A program made the translations under genes and the position numbers. From Cycas panzhihuaensis (taxonomy: Eukaryota > Cycadophyta): DNA of 64,000 nucleotides. Positions within the stretch are counted from its first letter, which is position 1. Every line of letters starts with the position of its first letter. Below, piece by piece: positions 1-11,700 of this stretch. The notes beneath the pieces are model-generated. The model had not been told where the DNA came from and ran no database searches. It worked only from the letters and a program-made list of their open reading frames with translations. Location: NCBI GenBank assembly GCA_023213395.1, contig CM041465.1, forward strand, positions 17,484,001 to 17,548,000, read 5' to 3'.

Positions 1-1562
1 TACCAAGTGATACAAGAAGTTGTAAAAGTCACAAATGCTGCAAATGTTACAAAAGTTGTGAATGCTGTAACTTTTGAAAAATATGTAAAGAGGATGTAAA
101 TACCATGAAAAGAAAGGTATATGAGGGATATTTCTACTAAATAATATGTATATGGGCTAAGTGAAAGTGTCACAAGTGTTGCAAATCAAGAATGAGACCC
201 TTACCCAAGAGGATTTCCTGGCCTATATAGCAAATATGATGTAGGAAACTTTGAGAAGTAGGGGGCTGCCATGGAGGATATAGCCTTAGGAGTTAGAAAT
301 CTATCCATTATCTCCTCTTCTCCTTCTCTAGGGTATCCAAAAATCCATTTATCTACACCACGGAGGACCCAAGTGGTTTGAAGGTGTAACTAATGAAGGG
401 AGGAAGGGTTTACCTTCCTTTGGCTAGCAAAAAGGAAGAAAAAATATATGCTAAAATATATAGTAAATGAAGCTACAGAATAAAACACACTTGTTGAATA
501 AGAAAATAGGAAAAATAGACCTATTTATAGCCATAAAACTAAAGCAAAATAGGTGTTACCTCATGAGCAAATAAGGAGAGCTAGGAATCCCACTAACTAG
601 GTGAAGAAGGGACTCTTTGGAGGCGAGAAAGAGACTCAAAGCCTTGGAATCCTAATGTCGTTGCTATAGTGATCACGAGAGAGGAAGAACCTATTGAGGG
701 AGGTCTAGTTCACACCTGCATATTAGGTTTTTTCCCTTTTAGAAGAAGAGTATGAGAAGATGGATGAAAAATATAGAAGAGAAGCATTTTTTCTTTCATT
801 GGAGAGTCAAGAGAGGTAAAATGAACTTGGATTTGGGTTTTTATGTCCCAATTAGGGTTTTCTAGGTGGAAAATATCACTCTTCCACATGTTAGTTTTGA
901 ATTAAATGTGAAACTAACCATTGTGAGGCTTCAAAAGTCAATACACTATCGCCTTTTGACAAACTTCACAGTACCACGATGTTTATCACAATACTATGAA
1001 TATTGTCACAGTACAAACTAAACATAAGGAAAAAATTAAAAAATGAAAAAAAAAAGAGCCTAAGAGACCCCTAAAATATGAGTCCCAAGGTGTAAAATCA
1101 TGGTTTGTTGGACTAGTAAGGGTTCTAAAGGACCTTTAGGTAGTGGTGGGGCCTCTTAAATATACAAAAGGGTGCAAAAGAGGCCCCAATGAGGGATATA
1201 AAAATATACATGAAGGTAATCAAGCCAAAGTGATGTATTAGAAATCATGTATGATGATAAACATAGGAAAAACATGGGTTTCAAGGGCCCACAAGTATCC
1301 AAGAGTGCTAAGAGGGTATCACAAGGAGTTGTGTGGTGCCATAGGACCATGGTCTTGAGTTGTCATAAGCTGGATCACATTCACAAGCATAGAATAGGTA
1401 GGAAAACTAAGCATTACAATTATCTATATAACAATGTCTCACCAAATGTAACCATAAAGCATCTCTCTAAATCATGAAATGAATGAGGAGAAGGGGTGGA
1501 GATATATACTTGTGCTTACCTAAGAGGCACTATCCACATCTATTCCTAGTAGCCAGGAAATA
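1..1562 (-). mobile_element. G0: partial gypsy-family LTR, minus orientation
   Basis: This stretch matches the G4 LTR at about 16780-18339 in the same orientation, including the run of short TGCAAA/GTTGTAA-like repeats at 20-110 and the terminal block at 1518-1562. It ends with the family terminus (GCCAGGAAATA, where other copies have GGAAACA), so 1562 is the outer boundary of a minus-strand element whose body lies left of the window. Immediately to the right the sequence becomes internal gypsy DNA (G1) in plus orientation, so G0 was inserted in G1. No coding capacity is seen; short open frames here are not conserved in the sister LTRs. Confidence 0.8.
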
Positions 1563-2499
1563 CGAACCATCTCTATGCATCGTACAAATAAATATACTAC
1601 ATAATAAACAAAATACTAGCATCATGGACATATAATAGCATCATCATGTATTAAAATGGGATACCAATGGGTCCCTTATCTATATATATATATAATCATA
1701 TGGTACATCAGAATCATAGGGTACATCATCTAGGTAGTATACCTCAGGAAGCCAAAATCCTTACAGGGAGGAGCACAATTATATGTCTACATTGTTAGAT
1801 AATATGACAACAATGTTTTGGAGGCTAAAATTTTGACAGGTTGGTAATGTAATTTCCCCTCCAAACTTCCGCGAGGGGTTCTAAGGGGGGTGGGAGACCC
1901 CCTTAGTTGGGGGGATGCAGGGGCAGTTGGAACACCCACTGCAAAGAGGGTGTTTAGGGCCAATAGCCCCTGACCCAAAAATCTAACACTGAAAAGCATA
2001 CTAAATTGTAAAGAGAATCAAGGTCATTCACTAAAAATACCCTAGATTCTATGGTTGAGATTTGTGCCTTGTATGACTCTCTCACATAACTTGATTTAGG
2101 GTGTTTTTTCATTATTTTGATGGTGTTTGACATATTAGATATACTATGAAGAGTTAGCAAGCTAGTTGTTGTTGTTGTGAGAATTCTGCTATATATTGTA
2201 TACATTTCTCTATTCTTTGATAATAAATATTGATACCTTTCCTGTATGGATGTTTCCCTAGTATACTGCTAAGGTTTTACCACCTTATATCTGGTGTATA
2301 TATGATGCTTGGATTTCTTATTCATTTTATTGTATTATCTCTAGCTTAAGAACTTGCATGTTAAATTTTAGTTTTGATTCCTATAACTAGTTGCAAAATA
2401 GTTTAGATCTTGGTGATAGTTTTAGGTTATTGGGACCTTGTCTTCTTAACATACATGTGGTAAAAACTCCCTAGAGGTTCAAAGCTTTCCTATCAAAAT
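1563..2499 (+). other. G1 non-coding spacer between integrase and antisense gene
   Basis: Corresponds to G4 22450-22740 and to about 53650-53880 in G3, with solo LTR S1 accounting for 1793-2451. It contains a short TA-rich microsatellite near 1681-1692. I see no conserved reading frame in it. Confidence 0.6.
1793..2451 (+). mobile_element. S1: solo LTR of the copia family
   Basis: A 659-bp element starting TGTTAGATAAT and ending TTAACA, closely matching the LTRs of C1 (26441-27098 and 31038-31694). It is flanked by a perfect 5-bp target-site duplication TACAT (1788-1792 and 2452-2456). The G1 sequence is continuous across the site once the LTR and one TACAT are removed, as comparison with G4 around 22490-22540 shows. 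A solo LTR forms when the two LTRs of one element recombine and delete the interior. Confidence 0.93.
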
Positions 2500-4473
2500 A
2501 TATAATATATAAATCTCCTGGATGCTATGCCCTCAAGGGGTATCATCCCCTCATCTACTAGATCCCTCATTAGGGGACCACATCCCTCTTAGGCTCCTCC
2601 AATGTTGCTACGAGGTCACTACCTCACTCTCCTCATCCCAAGGTCTCCTTTGGGTCATTCTAGTCATGTGTGTCCTACCACACAATGACCTAGCTACTAT
2701 TTGGTTGACCAACTAGTCATACTGAGCTTAGAGGTGACCTGTCTAAACTGTGAGGTAGTCTTGCTCCCTCTTTGCCCTATAGAGTCTCTCATCTAGTATG
2801 TTGACCTGGATCCAACTTCTAGTATCACCTCCTACTTCTCCTAGTTGGGCCTCCAACCCTCATATCTGGCACTGCAGAGCATCCCTCTCCACCTCCAGTT
2901 GGTCTCTCTCTGCCTATATGCCATCTTGGGTGCCCTACAATTGGCTAATCCTCACTTAGAGCTCCTTGGACTCTATTGCCCATATGTGTCTAGCTTGGGT
3001 CAAAGGGATGAATGTTGTTGTGTGTGGCCTTACTAATTGAGGCTCCTCACTCTCCATAATAGGAGGATATCCCTCCTCATGGACCCATGGGAATAACTCA
3101 TGGACTACTGCCTCCAATAACCTTACCATCTCAACAACCCCTACCAAACCATACATACCATATGTTAGTCAGAGAGTATATAAAAGTATCAAAATATAAG
3201 CATAATCATCTAGGGAAGCAATGAATGATCAAACAAAAGCTGGAGTCAATGGAGAGTCTCATCTCTTGAGATAATTGGCTCCTCTACTCAGATAATCTCC
3301 TCCTCCACTGTAGCTCCCTCTACTATCACCTCTACCTCCTCAACCCCTAGCACCAACTCCTTGCTTGCCTCATGGGATGTTGAGGTGTCTCCTCCCTCTA
3401 CTCCCTTCTCAGTAGGAATCCCTCTATTTACTGCAGCTATAGTTGCCTCTACTACTACTACCATGGCCATAAACACTACTAGAAATCTACCTGCATCTCC
3501 CTCTCTTCATGTTAGTCTCGGTGGTCCTCCCTCTCCTCCTACTAGTGCCGGTGATCTTGCCTTACCTCCTGCTAGCCTAGATGGCCCTACTCCATCTCTG
3601 CTATCAATACTATCATCATCACTTCCCTTATTAGGCTCGTCCCCTAGCTCTCCTCCCTTACCATTACTCTCCCAATGGATCACTCAATATGGGTCTACTG
3701 TGTAATCCATGAGGATGAGGAGATATAGTGATGTGGCTACCCTAGAATGCCTTAGATGTGCCTGGTCCTTGATGCCCTAGAATCTAGCCTACTATTAATG
3801 AACTGTTAGAGCCCTAACCAATATTGGATAAGGTCCTCTCAGTGGTGCCGCTACCCCAAAGTGATAAAAAAACTAGCACTAGAGTAGTGTGAAATATAAA
3901 AAGCCTCCTCTCCTACCTACTCTAATTCAGTCTAGTTGTGCTACTATGTTAACTACTATCAAAGTAGCCTAATCAAATCTCTTCTCAGCCTCACACTGCT
4001 TGATTTCCACCATCTAGACTCTAAGAATATCTTTATAGTTCTATTTCTGGGATATCCAGAATAGAATGGCTAGTGTGATAAGTTTCCTCACTCAAGGAAC
4101 TCTAGAAAGAACCATGGCATGAACTAATGCTTCTCACTGATCCTAATGGCTCCTCCCTATAAAGAACCTCATTGTCTCCCTATGAGTAATGTTAGTGCTA
4201 GGTAGAGTGCCTAGTAAAGCTAGTATACCTCCAACTGGCACCCCTAAGATCCTCTAAATATTCCCACGCATGATAGTGATGTCCTCCACCTGCGGTAGAT
4301 GGAACACATGCCTTCTCCTATCCCAATGGGATATAATATCTACTAATAATCATTAATCTAACATATACTATGGTGTCCTAATTACCTTTAATAGCCTATA
4401 GTGCCACAGAGTGGTCCTCTCCTACCTAGAAGCTCATTATCACTATCCCTATATTCTCGTGGTTGTCAACCAT
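2500..4473 (-). pseudogene. G1 antisense PMD-like/coiled-coil gene remnant
   Basis: Lies antisense to G1. Read on the minus strand from the ATG at 4473, the frame begins MVDNHENIG and continues, through several stops, into a block around 4340-4250 with HWDRRRHVFHLPQ, then ILGVPVGGILA and MRFFIGRSH. This pattern (a short HLP motif followed by a glycine-proline-rich helix start) resembles the plant mobile domain found in MAIN/MAIL proteins and in transposons. Exon 2 (about 3140-2560) has the coiled-coil-type segment VEMVRLLEAVVHELFPWVH. A candidate intron (3262-3141) separates them, with the donor GT mutated to AT. G4 and G3 carry the homologous gene. The PMD assignment is my inference from motif shape; the conservation between copies is directly visible. 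Confidence 0.6.
3141..3262 (-). other. Candidate intron in G1 antisense gene (donor lost)
   Basis: Aligned with the G3 (52934-53044) and G4 (21724-21846) introns. On the minus strand the donor reads AAGAG/ATGAGACT instead of AG/GTGAGACT, a single G-to-A change that would abolish splicing. The CTAAC branch-like motif and the TTGGTAG acceptor are retained. Confidence 0.5.
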
Positions 4474-5731
4474 AAGAATATCCTATGAACACCTAAATCA
4501 CTAGTCATAAAATTATATACACCTCACTGCCATGTATCATCCCTCCCTCTAGATGGTTGGAGTTCCATCAAGCAAAGCAAATCCATCTAGCCTAGTTACT
4601 TTTATTCTTTTTTCTCCTAGGTGGACTCTACCTAATGTCAATACCTATAGTACCATAGATACTGATGCAAGCCCGACTAAGGAATTATGTTCTCTCAGTA
4701 GGCCTCATTACAAACTTTGCATCATCGTGATAAATGCTGTGGGGTCATGGGTACCCCCTCTAAAAGGGGGGGTGACCCTAAAAATCCAAAATTTTTATCT
4801 TAGGTAGGCCTAGCTTGGTCCATTAGGACTAGGGCTACCTAATACCTTGGTCCTTCCCCCTCCCTGGGCCTACGATGAGCTCCATGGGATCCTTGTGGCC
4901 CTTGTGGGGCCTAAAATTTATAAAACAAGACATTAATTTTAAATGACAAAATGGAAGGGTTAAGGCATGATCCACTCACTAGATCAGGTCTGATCATAAC
5001 CATCTTATCACTCTGGTCTTAACGGTTGTCTCCTCACTCTAATCTAATGATCGATTCTCCTAGTACATGCTCTCACGGGGTGGTGAACCCTTACTGCTCA
5101 GAATGGAGGGCTCTAAATCTCTTAAGGGGCTGACAAAAATAAAACCCATTTTCACCCCTTCATCCCTTTTTATTTGTGGAGCCTCCTAGGGCACCATCTC
5201 TATTTTCTCTAGTATGACATCCCTCAAGATCAGTGTTTTGCCCTTAACCTCTTTTCTTTTAGGGTTTGAACCCTATTCTACTCCTACATCTCCCTTTTTA
5301 CCTCTTTTTAACGTATTTATGATAGACCCCTCTAGCTCCCTAAAGGCCCTTCCATCTCATTTTTCATGCTGCTCTAAAACATACCCATGTTTATACTCCT
5401 TAGCTAGCTTCGGTGTCCTAGATCTATTGTTGCCACCCATTTAGGCCCAGAGGCTCCCAAAGAAAGGTCATCCTCCCTTCCAAGCCTTCGTTGGCCCTTC
5501 TACAACCCCCAAGGGTATCGAAAGAGTGTATTTACTAGTTCATTCTCATCCTTCTACTAGGCAAGCCTTCCTCGAGCCTAGTAGCATACCTCTAGGGCTC
5601 TCTTATCCCCTCGTGACTAATATATCAAGTTGTTAGAGTTACCATATCCCCATTGCTACCCTTTCTCTACCTTGACACTGCCATCACTATCTCTTTGCTA
5701 ATCAGATCTAAACTCCCTTCTTCTCATCATA
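4474..5731 (+). other. G1 spacer between antisense gene and extra RNase H
   Basis: Collinear with G4 19261-20500 and G3 51130-52340. It contains a degenerate inverted repeat centred on AGTACC near 4636-4665, matching the perfect palindrome of G4 at 20313-20336. Read on the minus strand, a CACAAATAAAAAGG stretch near 5165-5180 aligns with the TATA-like box of G3 at 51638. No reading frame is conserved. Confidence 0.5.
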
Positions 5732-6105
5732 ATGTTATTCATTTTCACTGATGGTGGTAGTCATAGAAACCTTGGACCTTTTGTAATTGTGCGGATCCTC
5801 TGTGATCCCTCTAGAAGTGATTACATATGCTCTAAAGTCTACATACCTATTGCTATGAATAATGAGACTAAGTAGTTATTATCAAAGCTCTTACTGATGC
5901 ACTTTACTTTTACCATAACCCCATCATCCTTCATTGTGACTCCTAGATCATCATGTTGCAACTAATCCAAGTTTACTAGGTGCATTGCCCCTAATTGAGA
6001 GCCCTTGCTTCAATCGCCAGGTCTCTATTATCACTCTTTTCTTTGATGGATGTCTAGAACATTCCTTGAGATCTAAATGCCAAGGAAAATAGCCTCATTT
6101 ACCAC
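5732..6105 (+). pseudogene. G1 extra RNase H (RnhA-type) remnant
   Basis: Starting at ATG 5732 the frame reads MLFIFTDGGSHRNLGP, then a block ending AMNNETK before the first stop at about 5870. Further decayed blocks follow, up to the IP(stop)DLNAKENSLIYHI segment. These correspond to the DGGSxxNPGP first-Asp motif, the NNE motif and the final (N)xxAD-like helix of cellular-type RNase HI. In this copy the final Asp position reads Glu-Asn, and several stops plus a frame slip break the chain. It is in sense orientation, between the antisense gene and the 3' LTR, the same position as in G3 and G4. Confidence 0.75.
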
Positions 6106-6631
6106 ATCCTTAAGTGCCATCTCCCCCTCCTAGACAACCCTTCTTAGGTAACCTAATGGGCTAGCTCACCATCTAGACATAGGGACCGTTCTCTTTTTTC
6201 TTTGTGATTATCCTCATACCTCCAAAAGCAGGCCACTAATGAGATAAAACTATGGTGACCACAAGTTTGATCCCTTACTCTATCTTTGTACCATCCATGG
6301 TATGATGCTTCTACACATTGAATCTTTATATGCACATATTTTTTGTTCACAACTACTTATTGATTGTGTTCACAACCCCATATAGCACTCATATTGTATA
6401 CTTGGGTGATGGGGAACCCCCCTCATCCCCCTATTCTTTTATGTTACATTCTTAGGTGATGTATGGGAAGCCCTTATGCCACTCCATTTCCTTCCCTATC
6501 CATGTGATCCATCATAACACTCACCACTCTCCTTGGAAAACAACATGATTGCATTGGTAAACGATAGTGACTCTTTTATGTTGATAACATTCGCCATCAC
6601 CAGATGCTCCTGAGTGACGAGGCTCTGCTAT
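6106..6631 (+). other. G1 terminal spacer before 3' LTR
   Basis: Continues from the RNase H remnant (a CHLPLLDNPS-like extension is shared with G4 and resembles CLPLL text in G3) to the polypurine tract. Nothing else is recognised. Confidence 0.5.
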
Positions 6632-6642
6632 CAAGGGGGTAG
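6632..6642 (+). other. G1 polypurine tract
   Basis: CAAGGGGGTAG lies directly before the 3' LTR start TGTTTCC. The equivalent tract (CCAAGGGGGCA in G3, CAAGGGGGTAG in G4) precedes the other 3' LTRs. It is the expected plus-strand primer for reverse transcription. Confidence 0.8.
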
Positions 6643-9600
6643 TGTTTCCTAGCTACTGAGAATTGACATGGACAACACTCTTTAGGTAAGCATAGGTATA
6701 CATCTCTATGCTTCACCTTGTCTACTTTATGGTGTGGTAAGATGCTTTATGGTTTCATTAGTATGACATCATTGCATAGGATGTTTTGATGCCTAGTTGT
6801 CTTACCTACTTTGTACATGTGACTATGATCTAGCCTATGATGACTCAGGACCTTGGACCTATGGCACTACATAGCTCTATAAGACACCTCCTAGCACTCT
6901 CAAGTACTTACGAGCCCTCACAATTCATTATTGACTCACTTTTGGCCTCCTACATGGTCCCTAAACTATTTGTTTGGCTAATTTCCCATTTGTACAAATT
7001 TTCACCCTTATTGGGGCTTGTTTATCCACCCTTTTCCATAGTTGGAAGGCCCCACTACTGCCTAGAGATCCCCTAAGACCCTTACCAATCCAATAAATCC
7101 TACTCTTACACCCCCAGGACTAATTTTTTTGGGGATTTCATAGGTTTTTTTTTTTTCTTTATGTTTCCCCTACACCATGACAATATTCATAGTACATGTT
7201 AATAATCGTGGTTCTATAAAGTTTGCTTTAGGGTGACTATCCATGGACTTCCATGACCAGATAACAACCAATTTTGCATTTATTCTGAAACTGACATATG
7301 GAAGGTTGCTCTTTCTTGCCTAGATCAAATCCTAATCACTTAAAAACCCTAATTGGGACATAAAAACCCAACTTAGAATTCATTTTACCTCTCTCATGAA
7401 TAAAAAATACCTCTCTTCTCTTACTTTCACTCTTCTTCTTATGCTCCAGGTTCTATAAGGAAAAAACCCTAATTTGCAAGATTGAACTAGATCTTTCTCA
7501 GTAGATTTATCTTCTCTTGAGTTTAGCCAAGTAGCAATAGTGAGATCTCAAAGCATGAAGGTCTTTCTTCTCATATAAAGGGGCCTTTCTTCATCTAAGA
7601 AGTAAGTTCCCAACTCACCATGCTTGGCCTATGAGGTAACACTTGTTTTATCTAACTTTTGTGGCTGAAAATAGGGTTTTCTCTACTGCTCTTCCTTTAG
7701 TAAGTTTATTCCATTCGTTGCATCTCTAATTACATGTTTTGTCATACATCTCTACTCCACTTTTGATAGCCAAAGGGAGGCAAAACCTCTATTTCCTTAT
7801 TTGTTCTTGCCTTCAAACCCTAGGGTCCCTATTAGCCTATAGTTAGACAGATTTATGACACTTATGAGAAGGAAAAGAGGAGAAATGGTTGGAATTCTAA
7901 CTCCTAACACCACATCCTCAAGGGCAACCCCCTACTTCTCAAGGTTTCTTATACTACATCCACTCTACAAGCTAAGGTATCCCATTAGGCGTGGGTCTCA
8001 CTCTTGATTGTAGTGTTTCCAACACATGCAATGCTTGCATCTAGCTAGTACATTGCTTTGACAATAATCTCCATCATTTACCTTTCTTTTCATAGTATTT
8101 ACATTCTCATTGCATGTTTTGAAAAAGTTATAGCATTTACAACTTTTACAGCATTTGCAACATTTTTAAATTTTATAACATTTATTGTTTCTTACAAGTT
8201 TTGGACTCTAAGTTACTTGAAACTCTTGATTTTCTACCTAATCTAGCTATATAGTACCTAAGCATATAGGAGGTGACTCATTTATGAGAGTTATCCATTC
8301 TGAGGCTACCTATTCCTTCATCATTAAATCCCCCTTTTTTCCCATAGATCTTTCATGAGACATTATTATGTATGAAGGAAAAATCACATAATATTTCATT
8401 CCTTTCTTTTTGGAATATAAAGTAAACTTCATCTCTACTTTGTTAAGGCACACACACACCATTATATATGTATATGCATGCACTTGTTAGTTGTTAAAAG
8501 GTTTCACTTAGACAAAAGGCAAGACTTCTCCCAAGCAAGCAAGATCATATCACCATAAGTAGGTGCGTCTCTTCTTTTGGATATTTATCTTTCCTTTGGC
8601 TTCTCTTTTCAAGCTTCTTGTTATATAAATACTTTTAGGGAATGTAAGGAAGCCCCTCACATGGCTTTATCTGTGTCACCCTCCATGACTTAGAACACGA
8701 AGCTATAAACTAGGAAAGAAGTGAGAAGAGGAGTGTGGCACCTCACCAACCGACATACTTCCTGGTGCACCCCTTACAACTCTCTCTCTCTCTCTCTCTC
8801 TCTCTATGTTTTTGTCTCCCTCCTCTTTCCCAAAAGGAAATTTCTTATTACTTTTATGAAGATTGTAGCATACCACTTGCATGATTTGCACTCATAGGAA
8901 GGAAACATAATAAGAATATGAATGCTCTTGCATTCTTGTCTATTATTTCTCCCCTTCCAATTAGAGATCGCAAAGGCATTCTTTATCTCCCTTGCTTGCA
9001 TGAACATAGGGGAGTAGTGTGAATATGAACATTCTTTTCCTTTCTAGGAAAGAAGAGAGTAAACCATCCAAAGCATTTTCCCTTCTTCACCATTATCTCT
9101 TTGAATTCCGCATGCATGTAGGTGCACAAGGTTGGGTTGAAAGTGTCTTCTTTTTGCATCGAAAGGAAAAAGCTTGAATAAATCATTTATGTCTTTTCTC
9201 TCCTTTACCCCCTTTCTTTAAATCATTTTTCTTTTGATAAAGGAAAAGAGAGTGAGGTTAGAAGAGAGAGAGTCTTATTACTTCTATATTTTTTTCTTAA
9301 AACCCACATCTTGGTCTTTTTACTCCATCCCCCATAGTTGGAATAAAGGATACAATCATAGTCGAACAAAACCTTACATTTAGCTCAAACCCTAAATGCA
9401 TACCCTTTAGGTAATCATAAACACAATCTCCTAATAATCTTATCTTTCGTATTTGGTCCCTAAGCACACCAAATCTCTTTTTTACATCTCAACCAACCAC
9501 TTCTTTTCATTACTCTTAGGTTCCTACTTTGTAAGGAACCATCCTTTCTCCCTCACCTCTTCTCCAGAAGATGGCCTTTTCTCTCCTCCCTTTCACCATT

Positions 9601-9850
9601 AGGATAGGAGAGCTCTCCTTTAGGCTACTCAATAAACTAAGGATACCCTTGCCCAATCCCAATCCTAGAAGGTCTTTGCCTACAGGAAAGGTCTTAAGCA
9701 CTTTTTACGGGTCCCTAAACCTACATTCTGATGTGTTGAAACCCTTTGGGGGTGACTTATCCTCTTTCTTGAGACCCTCAAGTCCTTGTTATAGTTTAGT
9801 GTTAGCTTAGTTATCCTTATCCTTAGTGAATCCCTAAAGGCATGCTTCTA
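6643..9850 (+). repeat. G1 3' LTR (about 3.2 kb)
   Basis: Starts TGTTTCCTAGC and ends GGCATGCTTCTA (family end CTTCCA, here CA to TA), 3208 bp. It is the reverse-complement counterpart of the G4 LTR 15126-18339. It contains a T-rich run near 7141-7160, CA repeats near 8446-8460 and a (CT)n tract. Beyond 9850 the sequence changes to minus-strand copia integrase, so this is the outer edge of G1. Confidence 0.88.
8780..8805. repeat. (CT)13 microsatellite
   Basis: Uninterrupted CT dinucleotide run within the G1 LTR. Shorter CT/GA tracts occupy equivalent LTR positions near 15720 and 35620, so the repeat seeds are ancestral to the LTR. Confidence 0.95.
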
Positions 9851-10160
9851 GCATTACAACGAAATAGTTTTAAATTTGAATAATCATATGGATTATTGGT
9901 CTATACCTCTTTTAGAATTTTACATTCTATTACCAATGATACGGATTTGTTTACTAGATAGTAAGCTTTTAGAATTACCTCTACCTATAAGCCCTACTCC
10001 ATGCCTGTATTACTCAACATAATCTTTGCTCTTTTTAGAAGAGTTCTGTTCATGCATTCTGTAATGCCATTCTACTACAGAGTATAACTTGTGATCTTAT
10101 ATCTATTAATCCCTAATTACCTATAATAGTTCTCAAACTCTAAAGAATTAAACTCACCTA
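9851..10160 (-). pseudogene. C3 integrase, distal part
   Basis: On the minus strand it continues the integrase after the S2 insertion: GEFNSLEFENYY, then ITECMNRTLLKRAK and AYYLVNK, ending near the YSNLKLF motif. These match the core integrase of C2 (about 43720-44010), including the region of the catalytic Glu, but with several stops. The frame ends at the junction with the G1 LTR. Confidence 0.8.
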
Positions 10161-10817
10161 TATTAGATAATGTGACAACAATGTTGTGGAGGCTAAAATT
10201 TTAATAGGTTGGTAGTGCAATTTCCCCCCCAAACTTCCTTGGGGGGTTCTAAGAGGGGCGGGATCCCCCCTTGGCTGGGGGGTGTAGGGGGTGCTGAAAC
10301 CCCCCTGTAAAGAGGGGGTTCGAGGGTGATATACCCAGACTCAAAAAGCTAGCACTAAAAAGCATACAAAATTGTAAAGAGAATCACAATTATTCACTAG
10401 AAATACCCTAGATTCTATAGTTGAAATTTGTGCCTTATATGACTCTCTCATATAGCCCGATTTAGAGTGTTTTTCATTATGTTGATGGTGTTCAATGTAT
10501 TAGATGTATTGTGAAGAGTTGGGTGGCTGATTGTTATTGCTATGAGTATTCTACTATAGATTATGTGCATTTCTCCATTCTTTGATAATAAAGCTTAATA
10601 CCTTTCCTGTGTGGATGTTTCCCTAGCACACTACTAGGGTTTTACCATGTTATATCGGGTGTATATGTGATGATTTGGCCTTCTAATTTATTTTATTATA
10701 TTATCTCTGGTTTAAGAACTTGTTTGCTAAATTTTAGTTTTGATTCCTATAACTAGTTGCAAAATAGTTTAGATCTTAGTGGCAGTTTCAGGTTATTGGG
10801 ACCTTGTTTTCTCAATA
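10161..10817 (+). mobile_element. S2: solo copia LTR inside C3 integrase
   Basis: A 657-bp LTR in plus orientation, start TATTAGATAAT (TG to TA) and end TCAATA (CA to TA), closely similar to S1 and the C1 LTRs. The flanks ACCTA (10156-10160) and ACCTT (10818-10822) are a 5-bp target-site duplication with one mismatch. The C3 integrase frame is continuous across it. It contains the G-run/C-run block typical of these LTRs near 10220-10330. Confidence 0.9.
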
Positions 10818-11700
10818 ACCTTTGTTATCTATTTGTAAGTATTTTATTGACCTACCTATACTCTTTTTAACTAGAGCTTTAAATTACTTCAACATACTAA
10901 ATACATCAGACTTTCTCTTCAAAAAATAGATCCACAACTTCTTAAAGAAGTCATCTATGAATGTTACAAAATACAATGCTCCTCCATAAGATATTATAAG
11001 GGCTGGTTCCCATACATTTGAATAAACATAATCTAGAATACCTTTACTTGTGTGAATCCCTATATTAAATCTAAGTCTACACTCATTTCCAAAGACACAA
11101 TGTTTACAAAATGTCAAATCACAAAACTTTAAGTTAGGAAGTAACTTATGGTTCATTATCACTTTCAATCCTTTCTTGCTCATGTGCTCCAACCTTTAAT
11201 GCCATAATCAAGCAGGATCTTCTACTATCTTTTCCACTATAGTTGCTTAACTAATTTATGTACTTTTAATCAGAGTATAAAGATTTCCTTTCTTTAAATC
11301 TTTCATGATAACTAAGGCACCCTTTGACACCTTCAAAACTCCTCCATGAATTGTATACTTGTAACCACTAAAATCTAATTCACCCAAATAAACTAGGTTT
11401 CTTTTAAGTTTACGTATATGTCTAACTCATGTCAATGTTCTCACTACACCATAAAACATCTTGATTCTGATACTACCAACCCAAATAGTTTTATAAAAAA
11501 ACATTATTTCCCACGAGAACATCTCCATCATCAAGAGGTTAGTACGTAGAAAACTAACTCTTATGTGGATACATGTGGTGAGAAGAACCTGAATCTAATA
11601 ACCAATAATTATGATAATGGAAAATATTGCATGCAACCAAGACATCAGTATCTATACGTTGAATGGATTTAGCCTGATTTGCCTCCTTGACAGGGTCTTC
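10818..11700 (-). pseudogene. C3 GAG-pre-integrase and integrase, proximal part
   Basis: Minus-strand reading contains the HHCC-type region (HMSKKGLKVIMNHKLLPN, then CDLTFCKHCVFG), the sentence-like SKGILDYVYSNVWEP where C2 has LDYIHLDVWGP (first catalytic Asp lost to Asn), and YFVTFIDDF with the second Asp. It stops at S2, which splits the domain. Upstream, near 11580-11500, are remnants of the DSGAS protease neighbourhood. Multiple stops make it non-functional. Confidence 0.82.

Larger units (their letters stand above)
1563..9850 (+). mobile_element. G1: 3' part of a Tat-like Ty3/gypsy element
   Basis: Plus-strand remnant of the large gypsy family: distal internal region (1563-6642) plus a full 3' LTR (6643-9850). 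Collinear with G4 (reverse complement of about 22740-15126) and G3 (53880-47637). It carries the antisense PMD/coiled-coil gene remnant, the extra RNase H remnant and the polypurine tract before the 3' LTR. gag, pol and integrase lie beyond the left edge, separated by the G0 insertion. Solo LTR S1 (1793-2451) interrupts it. It is strongly decayed, with many stop codons. Confidence 0.85.
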
